A DNA stretch of 47,863 bases, from positions 1 to 47,863 of the forward strand of contig JAXFDY010000094.1 in NCBI GenBank assembly GCA_034172985.1. Direction: 5' to 3'. Below are positions 41,643 through 47,863 of the stretch, one piece after another; position 1 is the first letter of the stretch; each line of letters begins with the position of its first letter. The notes beneath the pieces are model-generated. The model did no database searches and was not told where the DNA came from. It saw only the letters and a list, made by a program, of their open reading frames with translations. The translations under genes and the position numbers were made by a program. Source of the stretch: CAG-303 sp034172985 (lineage in GTDB: Bacteria; Bacillota; Clostridia; Lachnospirales; Lachnospiraceae).

Positions 41643-42491
41643 ATGAAAATCATTGCCTTTCAGCATAATTCTAATATTTCTTATAACTGGTGTGGAAAAT
41701 TTGAATCCCCATCCCCGGAATGGATGCATCTTACAAGAGATTTAATTGATTTTGAACTGATTGTAGTTACAGATGGCATTCTTTATATCGCCGATTCCCA
41801 AAAGGAATATACTATCCGAAAAGGGGAATACATTTTGATGGCTCCGGATAAATTCCAACACGGATACCGCCAGAGTAACTGTTCTTTTTACTGGCTTCAT
41901 TTTTGTGTAATAAATGATACTTACAGAGTACATTCCACCATTTCTGATACAGATGACGATACCTGTTTCTATATTTCTGCCAGTGAAAAAATAGCATCTC
42001 CGGACCGTATTATTATTTTAATGAAACAACTGCAGGATTCCGACCGCAGATATCATAATCACACTTTGAACAGTGCGCTTACATCTGCTATTCTCCAGGA
42101 ACTCTATAGTCAGGGAACTGCACATAAAAAAATATCTGAGCAGAATAAATCTGCCCAGATTTATAATGATATCATTGACTATATCAGCTATCATGCCTGT
42201 GAAAATATGCGTGTTTCTGAAATTGCAGACTATTTCGGCTATAATGACAAATACCTGTCTACATTTTTTAAGAAACAGTCCGGCATCTCCCTAAAACAAT
42301 TTATGATTCAAAGCAAAATGGACGTCGCCAAAGCCGAGCTGACGGATACGAATCACAGTATTGCCCAGATTGCCTATAATGTAGGATTCAATGATACACA
42401 CAATTTCACAAATTCCTTTAAGAAGTGTACCGGTCTGTCCCCCAGTGCATACCGGGAAAGTTATGCAAAGAGGGCTCTGTTCCATCAATAA
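41643..42491 (+). CDS. AraC-family transcriptional regulator
   Basis: A protein of 282 residues. The N-terminal cupin-like sensing domain has FELIVVTDGILYIAD, KGEYILMAPDKFQHGY and FYWLHF. The C-terminal AraC double HTH is MRVSEIADYFGYNDKYLSTFFKK (first helix pair) and SIAQIAYNVGFNDTHNFTNSFKK, then GLSPSAYRES. Members of this type control sugar-use genes. No sugar operon is adjacent, and it is divergent from the two-component operon, so the ligand and targets are open. The start is ATG 41643 after GGAGAAAAGA. Its stop is only 2 bp from the convergent htpG stop and no terminator hairpin is visible between them. Confidence 0.9.
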   Translation: MKIIAFQHNSNISYNWCGKFESPSPEWMHLTRDLIDFELIVVTDGILYIADSQKEYTIRKGEYILMAPDKFQHGYRQSNCSFYWLHFCVINDTYRVHSTISDTDDDTCFYISASEKIASPDRIIILMKQLQDSDRRYHNHTLNSALTSAILQELYSQGTAHKKISEQNKSAQIYNDIIDYISYHACENMRVSEIADYFGYNDKYLSTFFKKQSGISLKQFMIQSKMDVAKAELTDTNHSIAQIAYNVGFNDTHNFTNSFKKCTGLSPSAYRESYAKRALFHQ

Positions 42492-42493
42492 GC

Positions 42494-44497
42494 TTATTCC
42501 TGTACTAACAGTGCCATAATCTTATTACTTCTCTGAATGAACTTAGTCATAGCCTCCGGTTTTAACTGTTCATGGCTGATTACTGCCAAATCATACAACT
42601 GTTCACAAATCATCGGAACATTTTCAGAGTCTTTATGATTCAGTATATATTTGACCAATTCATGATTGGCATTTAATACCAGTGTAAGCTTGCTGCCAAA
42701 CATGGATGGGTCCATGCCTGCCATGCCATACATCTTCATCATTTCCTGCATACGTCTGCTTTCTTCTGATAAAGTTACCATAGAAGAAATTTCTGCATCT
42801 TTTAATTTCTCAAGTTTTAATTCCAAATTTTCATTATTCAGAGCCTTCTTAAACACTTCTGACAATGTTTTTGCATCCTCTTCCAGTGTTTTCTTATCAT
42901 CTTCCGATGTTTCTTCCTTAAATGTATCTGTCAGATCTGCGTCGATTCTTAAGAATTTGACACCCTCATTTTTCTGCTCTAAGTGCGTGATAAACGGCTG
43001 ATCGATATTATGCTTCAATACTACCGCATCTGTTCCCTCATCTCTAAACATTTTAATATACTGACTCTGCTGCACTTCATCTGTTACATAGAATATAGTG
43101 TTCTCATGCTTTTCTTTATTTTCTTCCAAACATTCCGGCAATGTGAGATATTTTCCATCAATATTCTTAAAGAGAATATAATCTGTCATCTTCTCACAGA
43201 ATTTCTCGTCTTTAAGGCATCCGAATTTAATAAATGGATTGATGTCATCCCAGTATTTTTCATAGGACTCTTTATCTGTCTTACACATACCGGAAAGCTT
43301 ATCAGCTACTTTCTTTGTTATATAATCAGATATTTTCTTAACAAATCCGTCATTCTGAAGAGCACTTCTTGATACATTCAACGGAAGATCCGGACAATCA
43401 AGAACACCTTTAAGGAGCATCAGAAATTCTGGAATTACTTCTTTGATATTATCTGCGATAAATACCTGATTATTATAAAGTTTAATCGTTCCTTCAATTG
43501 TGTCGTATTCCGTATTGAATTTTGGGAAGTACAGAATACCCTTTAAATTAAACGGATAATCCATGTTCAGATGAATCCAGAACAACGGCTCCTTATAATC
43601 ATGGAATACCTTTGTATAGAAAGCTTTATATTCCTCATCCGTACATTCATTTGGATGTTTTGCCCAGAGAGGTGTTGTATCATTCAATGCAACCGGTCTC
43701 TTCAGGATCTTCTTTTTTGTCTGTGCCGGCTTTATGACTACTGTCTCTTTTGTACCGTCTTCATTTTCTTTCTCTTCTGTTTCTTCCGGTTCTACAACGG
43801 TTTCAATAACAGTATCCTTTTCTGTCACTTCATCTTCCGGAATTGTCTCATACTGAGGTTCTGCTGTCTCATTCTCAAGATAGATTTCAATCGGCATAAA
43901 TGAGCAGTATTTTTCGATCACTTCTCTTGCACGATATTCATTGGCAAACTCTACACTATCTTCATTCAGATAAAGAGTTATCTCTGTGCCCACTGTTGTT
44001 TTTGTGCTGTCTCCCATTTCATAAGTCGTACCACCATCGCAATCCCAATGAACTGCTTTCGCGCCATCTTTATAGGATAAAGTATCGATTTCCACTCTGT
44101 CTGCTACCATAAAAGCAGAATAAAAACCAAGACCAAAATGTCCGATAATCTGATCTTCATTTGTCTTATCCTTGTACTGCTCCAAAAATGCTTCTGCACC
44201 TGAAAAAGCAATCTGGCAAATGTATTCTTCTACCTCTTCTGCAGTCATACCAAGACCATTGTCGATAAATTTTAATGTCTTTTCTTTATCATTGACTACC
44301 ACGCGAATCTTAAATTCCTGATCATCCGGTATCTGATATTCACCCATCATATCAAGCTTCTTTAACTTAGTGATTGCATCACATCCGTTAGAAATCAGCT
44401 CACGGAAAAAGATATCGTGATCTGAATACAGCCACTTTTTAATAATTGGAAAAATATTGTCACTGTTAATTGATAAGTTTCCCTGTTGCATTGCCAT
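42494..44497 (-). CDS. htpG: Hsp90-family chaperone HtpG
   Basis: A 667-residue chaperone. The GHKL ATPase domain shows FFRELISNGCDAI, the Bergerat motif FIDNGLGMTAEEV and GHFGLGFYSAFMV. The middle domain has PLFWIHLNMDYPFNLKG and NVSRSALQND. The C-terminal dimer domain follows (MVTLSEESRRMQEMM). An acidic/basic insertion of about 65 residues (EPQYETIPEDEVTEKD to KPAQTKKKILKRP) lies between the first two domains, longer than in Escherichia coli HtpG. A perfect CIRCE element precedes its promoter, suggesting HrcA repression. Confidence 0.97.
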   Translation of the reverse strand: MAMQQGNLSINSDNIFPIIKKWLYSDHDIFFRELISNGCDAITKLKKLDMMGEYQIPDDQEFKIRVVVNDKEKTLKFIDNGLGMTAEEVEEYICQIAFSGAEAFLEQYKDKTNEDQIIGHFGLGFYSAFMVADRVEIDTLSYKDGAKAVHWDCDGGTTYEMGDSTKTTVGTEITLYLNEDSVEFANEYRAREVIEKYCSFMPIEIYLENETAEPQYETIPEDEVTEKDTVIETVVEPEETEEKENEDGTKETVVIKPAQTKKKILKRPVALNDTTPLWAKHPNECTDEEYKAFYTKVFHDYKEPLFWIHLNMDYPFNLKGILYFPKFNTEYDTIEGTIKLYNNQVFIADNIKEVIPEFLMLLKGVLDCPDLPLNVSRSALQNDGFVKKISDYITKKVADKLSGMCKTDKESYEKYWDDINPFIKFGCLKDEKFCEKMTDYILFKNIDGKYLTLPECLEENKEKHENTIFYVTDEVQQSQYIKMFRDEGTDAVVLKHNIDQPFITHLEQKNEGVKFLRIDADLTDTFKEETSEDDKKTLEEDAKTLSEVFKKALNNENLELKLEKLKDAEISSMVTLSEESRRMQEMMKMYGMAGMDPSMFGSKLTLVLNANHELVKYILNHKDSENVPMICEQLYDLAVISHEQLKPEAMTKFIQRSNKIMALLVQE

Positions 44498-44559
44498 TAT
44501 AAAACATCTCCTTTGAAATTTATGTAAATAGATTGTTCACTTTTGAACTGTTCTCCCCT

Positions 44560-44588
44560 ATCATAAATCTATTTATCCAAAATGTCAA
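44560..44588 (-). promoter_or_regulatory. Promoter of htpG
   Basis: On the minus strand TTGACA (44583-44588), 17 bp, TATGAT (44560-44565). CIRCE starts 7 bp upstream of the -35. Confidence 0.85.
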
Positions 44589-44595
44589 GAGAAAA

Positions 44596-44622
44596 TTAGC
44601 ACTCATTTTTATTGAGTGCTAA
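44596..44622. promoter_or_regulatory. CIRCE element (HrcA operator) upstream of htpG
   Basis: TTAGCACTC, nine bases, GAGTGCTAA: an exact match to the CIRCE consensus. It lies between the stop of the DUF5721-like gene and the -35 of the htpG promoter. HrcA binding here would put htpG in the HrcA regulon, unlike Bacillus subtilis. Confidence 0.95.
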
Positions 44623-44626
44623 TAAT

Positions 44627-45103
44627 TTATAAATTCATTATTTCTTTTTGTATTTTCTTGTCCCAGGCCTTTTCCAGACTTTTATCCATCGTAAAAATAT
44701 TAAGGTAAGTTCCCGTGATGCAGTTCAAAACATCTTTTTCATAAACAAGATTCAGATACAGTCCTCCCACATCCTGAATGGACAACACATTTTGTGTCTC
44801 TTCCATAAATGCAATTGTTTCTTCATCACTAAGCCTTAATACAATTTTAAACCGTACCGGCGTTTTATGACCTTTAATAATATCGTAACAAAAAGGCCTG
44901 ATATTCTCCCATTTTGTCAAAACCGGTTTTCCCAGTTCCTCATATTCTTCATTGGAATAAAACGCTTTCTGAACATGACCGTCGATGCGGAATATATTGC
45001 AGGTAACGATTTCCGCTTCCTGCAGAAGATATTTGTCAAAATCTTCTTTCATCAAAAGCTTTCCCATAAATTCTTTTACCTGTTTAATCGTGATGCAATC
45101 CAT
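44627..45103 (-). CDS. DUF5721-like protein of unknown function
   Basis: A 158-residue cytosolic protein with no signal peptide or TM. Mixed alpha/beta character and segments such as FRIDGHVQKAFYS, WENIRPFCYDIIKGHKTP and FKIVLRLSDEETIAFM suggest a compact domain. I believe it matches DUF5721, a Lachnospiraceae-rich family; this is from memory and unverified. It starts 6 bp after the C39-like peptidase gene stop and may be cotranscribed with it. CIRCE begins right after its stop. Confidence 0.7.
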   Translation of the reverse strand: MDCITIKQVKEFMGKLLMKEDFDKYLLQEAEIVTCNIFRIDGHVQKAFYSNEEYEELGKPVLTKWENIRPFCYDIIKGHKTPVRFKIVLRLSDEETIAFMEETQNVLSIQDVGGLYLNLVYEKDVLNCITGTYLNIFTMDKSLEKAWDKKIQKEIMNL

Positions 45104-45109
45104 ATGCTC

Positions 45110-46165
45110 TTATTCTCCATCATATATTGCCCAGGCCCCCTTAATCTGATCACTGATTTCCTCATAAGTGTAACCTGTGTCTGTTCGTATACGGCTATTC
45201 GGATCTTTTACATAAAATTTTCCGTCCTCATACTTATAAATCAGGATAAAATGTCCGGAATAAGTAAAGATACCAGGACCCATACTAAGAATAACTAGCT
45301 TGTCTTCTTTCAGTGCCAGCCGGATTGAATCTTTACTGATACTGATCTGATCTGAATTCAGACCAAGCTTTTCTACGCCACCTTTCATTAAATCCCATGA
45401 AGTGCCTACACCGTCTACATAGTATCCGTTATCTTCCGCGAATTTACAAAGCGTAATCGGAGTATACTGACTTCTTCCTGTCAGCCCCACGATTGCCATG
45501 GCAAGACAGGTTGGACCACAGCCGGAATCTCCTATGACATTATCTCCATATTCGATATAGCCCCAGCGATCATCCCACTGGATAAATGTCGGCACTGTAC
45601 CCTTTGTATAATCTCCGGATACGTCTACAAGACTGGTGTGATTCTCGTTTATTTCTATCGGATACTTCAGTACAAAATCCAGAACTTCTTCATACTTCAC
45701 GAGAAATTCTATCATTTCCGGCGGATATGCCGCCTCGTTTTCAATGATAAACTCCAGCTTCGGATCCTCATTTTCACTGCTGTAGAGTCTGTCCTTCAGC
45801 TTCTGTATCATGTCCGGATCATTTTCATAAACATACATATCCTCCGTAAGAACAATGTCAGACAATTCCATGGAATCAGACACTACTTCCGGATTCGTAC
45901 TCTCTTCCTCTGTACTGGTATGATTCTTGCTGCCGGACCCATCTGATTTTAATATAGACTTTACATTGATTGTAATCAAAACAATGCAGACGACAATAAA
46001 TATCGTCAGTACCGACAGCAGAGTAATCTGTTTTATCCTCTGTTTCTTCTTCCTGCGTTTCATTTCTTCCTGGCGTCTGCGTTTTTTCTCACGCTCTGCC
46101 TGCAATCGTTTCTCCTCCAGAACCCGACTCTTTTTTCCCCCATTAATTGGTTTTAAATCACTCAT
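45110..46165 (-). CDS. Membrane-anchored C39-like cysteine peptidase
   Basis: A protein of 351 residues. It has a very basic cytoplasmic N-terminus (KRRRQEEMKRRKKKQR), one TM (ITLLSVLTIFIVVCIVLITI), a Ser/Thr/Glu-rich linker and helical region, then a Peptidase_C39_2 domain. The catalytic Cys is in DSGCGPTCLAMAI, the His in SGHFILIYKY and the Asp/Asn in FYVKDPNSR. Such proteins cleave peptides or peptidoglycan stem bonds outside the cell; the bacteriocin-export C39 role needs an ABC fusion, which is absent. ATG 46165 follows AGAGG. It is 20 bp downstream of polC. Confidence 0.85.
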   Translation of the reverse strand: MSDLKPINGGKKSRVLEEKRLQAEREKKRRRQEEMKRRKKKQRIKQITLLSVLTIFIVVCIVLITINVKSILKSDGSGSKNHTSTEEESTNPEVVSDSMELSDIVLTEDMYVYENDPDMIQKLKDRLYSSENEDPKLEFIIENEAAYPPEMIEFLVKYEEVLDFVLKYPIEINENHTSLVDVSGDYTKGTVPTFIQWDDRWGYIEYGDNVIGDSGCGPTCLAMAIVGLTGRSQYTPITLCKFAEDNGYYVDGVGTSWDLMKGGVEKLGLNSDQISISKDSIRLALKEDKLVILSMGPGIFTYSGHFILIYKYEDGKFYVKDPNSRIRTDTGYTYEEISDQIKGAWAIYDGE

Positions 46166-46185
46166 TACAAACCTCTTTCTATCTC

Positions 46186-47863
46186 TTAACATAAATCAAA
46201 CAGTGACAGCTGGTTGCTTTCCGGCAAATCTCCGAAGAGACCCAGATCGCTCATCAGGTCGATGACTGTCTTACTTACTTTTGTCCTCTGTCTGAAATCA
46301 TCCTTTGAAAGGAATTCTCCATCTTTCGCAGCATCTACCACTGCTTCTGCCGCCTTGTCTCCCATTCCATCAATGGTACTTAAAGATGGCAGCAGTTTTC
46401 CATCAATGACCTGAAATTTTGTAGCCTTTGAACGATACAGATCAATCGGAAGGAACTCATAGCCTCTAGCGTACATCTCCTGTACGACACGCATATCTTT
46501 AATGGTATCTTCCTCCTTTGGTGTAATCGTTCCTGCTTCCTTTTTCTTCCGAAATTCTGCAAGGAAATATTCCAGCTTGTCCCTCCCCTGACACATTAAC
46601 TCATAGTTAAATGCCGACGCACGAATACTAAAAAATGCTGCATAAAACGCCTGTGGATAAAACACCTTGTAATATGCAATTCTCCATGCCATCATAACAT
46701 ATGCCGCCGCATGTGCCTTTGGGAACATGTACTTAATCTTCTTACAGGACCAGATATACCAGTCAGGAACTCCGGCTGCAGTCATAGCCTCCTCCCACTC
46801 AGGCTTTAATCCTTTCCCTTTTCGAACTGCTTCCATGATTGTGAAAGACAACTCCTTATCCATTCCCTTACCGATTAAGTATATCATAATATCGTCACGA
46901 GTACAAATAGCAGTTGAAATTGTTGCCTTCCCCTCTTTAATCAGCGTCTGTGCATTTCCCAGCCACACATCTGTTCCATGGGATAATCCCGCGATACGCA
47001 CCAAATCCGAAAAAGTGGTAGGCTGGGTATCAATCAGCATCTGCATGGCAAAATCCGTTCCGAACTCAGGAATACCTAATGCTCCTAATTTACATCCGCC
47101 AATATCCTCCGGTTTAATTCCCAGTGCTTCCGTAGACTGGAACAATGACATAACCTCTTTACTATCCAGTGGAATCGTTGTGGCCGGCAGCCCCGTCAAA
47201 TCCTCTAACATACGAATCATAGTAGGATCATCGTGTCCCAGAATATCAAGTTTTAACAGATTGTGGTCTATCGAATGATAATCAAAATGTGTAGTAATTG
47301 TTTTGACTGTCATATCATTGGCTGGATGCTGTATCGGTGTAAATTTATAAATTTCTTCTCCATAGGGAAGAACGATGATACCGCCGGGATGCTGTCCGGT
47401 AGTTCTTCTGACACCGACACACCCTTGCACGATACGGTTAATCTCACAGGGACGTTTATGTTTTCCCCTCTCTTCAAAATAATTCTTCACATAGCCATAT
47501 GCCGTCTTATCTGCCAGCGTACCAATGGTGCCTGCCCGGAATGTCTGTCCTTTACCAAAAATAACTTCGGTATATTCATGGGCCTTACTCTGATATTCAC
47601 CGGAAAAATTCAGGTCAATATCCGGCTCCTTATTTCCCTTAAATCCCAAAAAGGTTTCAAAAGGAATATCAAATCCTGCTTTCACTAAAGGTTTTCCGCA
47701 GACAGGGCAGTCTTTGTCAGGCATATCACACCCGGAACCTCCTGCATATTTCTTCACATCTTCCGAATCAAATTCGCTATAATGACAGGATTCGCAGTAA
47801 TAATGAGGACTGAGTGGATTTACCTCCGTAATTCCGGCCATGGTTGCCACAAATGAGGAGCCT
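46186..47863 (-). CDS. polC: DNA polymerase III PolC-type, C-terminal part (cut by window edge)
   Basis: The frame stays open to the right edge, where it reads GSSFVATMAGITEVNPLSPHY, a conserved PolC segment. The GTG at 47850 is therefore internal and the true start is outside the window. Visible parts are the palm/finger zinc module (CESCHYSEF and CPVCGKPL), the catalytic and fingers stretch EPDIDLNFSGEYQ, the ILGHDDPTMIRML loop, and KAHAAAYVMMAWRIAYYK. A tail of helix-hairpin-helix type (IDGMGDKAAEAVVDAA) follows. PolC is the leading-strand replicase of low-GC Gram-positives. It heads a possible polC, C39 peptidase, DUF5721-like unit. Confidence 0.95.
   Translation of the reverse strand, partial: GSSFVATMAGITEVNPLSPHYYCESCHYSEFDSEDVKKYAGGSGCDMPDKDCPVCGKPLVKAGFDIPFETFLGFKGNKEPDIDLNFSGEYQSKAHEYTEVIFGKGQTFRAGTIGTLADKTAYGYVKNYFEERGKHKRPCEINRIVQGCVGVRRTTGQHPGGIIVLPYGEEIYKFTPIQHPANDMTVKTITTHFDYHSIDHNLLKLDILGHDDPTMIRMLEDLTGLPATTIPLDSKEVMSLFQSTEALGIKPEDIGGCKLGALGIPEFGTDFAMQMLIDTQPTTFSDLVRIAGLSHGTDVWLGNAQTLIKEGKATISTAICTRDDIMIYLIGKGMDKELSFTIMEAVRKGKGLKPEWEEAMTAAGVPDWYIWSCKKIKYMFPKAHAAAYVMMAWRIAYYKVFYPQAFYAAFFSIRASAFNYELMCQGRDKLEYFLAEFRKKKEAGTITPKEEDTIKDMRVVQEMYARGYEFLPIDLYRSKATKFQVIDGKLLPSLSTIDGMGDKAAEAVVDAAKDGEFLSKDDFRQRTKVSKTVIDLMSDLGLFGDLPESNQLSLFDLC

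Noticed and set aside
46727..47278. A 183-codon rightward ORF
   Set aside because: It is antisense to polC, with no ribosome binding site and no recognisable protein features.

Overview
The window is about 48 kb of an AT-rich genome from a low-GC Firmicute, most likely a gut Lachnospiraceae (Clostridia). Supporting signs are a PolC-type polymerase, a compact dnaG-rpoD operon, pyrBI, a class A RNase P RNA, a CIRCE element, a T-box on thrS, a class D-like sortase and a divergent Tad-type locus. Genus cannot be fixed from the sequence alone. There is no prophage, CRISPR array or complete insertion sequence. Many genes are chromosomal housekeeping genes, broken by a few accessory cassettes.

Layout. 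1-3.2 kb (leftward): an intracellular GH127 beta-L-arabinofuranosidase and dtd. 3.2-3.4 kb: a palindromic MITE-like element of about 175 bp. Copies of its end motif also lie at 1, 2631 and 23955. 3.45-5.4 kb (rightward): a YtrA-type GntR regulator, an ABC ATPase and a permease, under a promoter whose -10 box lies inside a palindromic operator. 5.4-7.6 kb (leftward): ilvC, ilvH and ybaK. 7.7-9.6 kb (rightward): a TIGR04086-type membrane protein, tRNA-Gly(TCC) and a CorC/HlyC-type CNNM protein.

9.6-16.0 kb (leftward): one promoter drives a tightly packed eight-gene Tad/type IVc-pilus-like operon. It holds two degenerate ParA/TadZ-like proteins, a divergent TadA/CpaF ATPase, a fused TadB/TadC-like membrane protein and four small single-TM proteins, one of only 53 residues. 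No prepilin peptidase, secretin or canonical Flp prepilin is in the locus. This is the best candidate for an under-described system here.

16.1-17.5 kb (rightward): pyrB-pyrI, sharing a bidirectional terminator with rnpB on the other strand. 18.0-23.9 kb (leftward): deoD, dnaG, rpoD, trmK and a TGS/uridine-kinase fusion. 24.1-26.3 kb (rightward): a three-gene sortase cassette made of a secreted protein with an LEKTG sorting signal, a class D-like sortase and a multi-span membrane protein. 26.4-27.7 kb: an intracellular GH43 enzyme.

27.8-30.7 kb (leftward): thrS behind a threonine T-box, with a membrane-anchored protein coupled to it. 30.7-32.2 kb: an O-antigen-ligase-like membrane protein, rightward. 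32.3-36.6 kb (leftward): a giant secreted protein of about 14 BIG2 Ig-like modules and a DUF1653 protein. 36.7-41.4 kb (leftward): NADP-isocitrate dehydrogenase, a NodB deacetylase, and a response regulator-soluble histidine kinase-AAA ATPase operon. 41.6-42.5 kb: an AraC regulator. 42.5-47.9 kb (leftward): htpG with a perfect CIRCE element, a DUF5721-like protein, a C39-like peptidase and the 3' part of polC, cut by the window edge.
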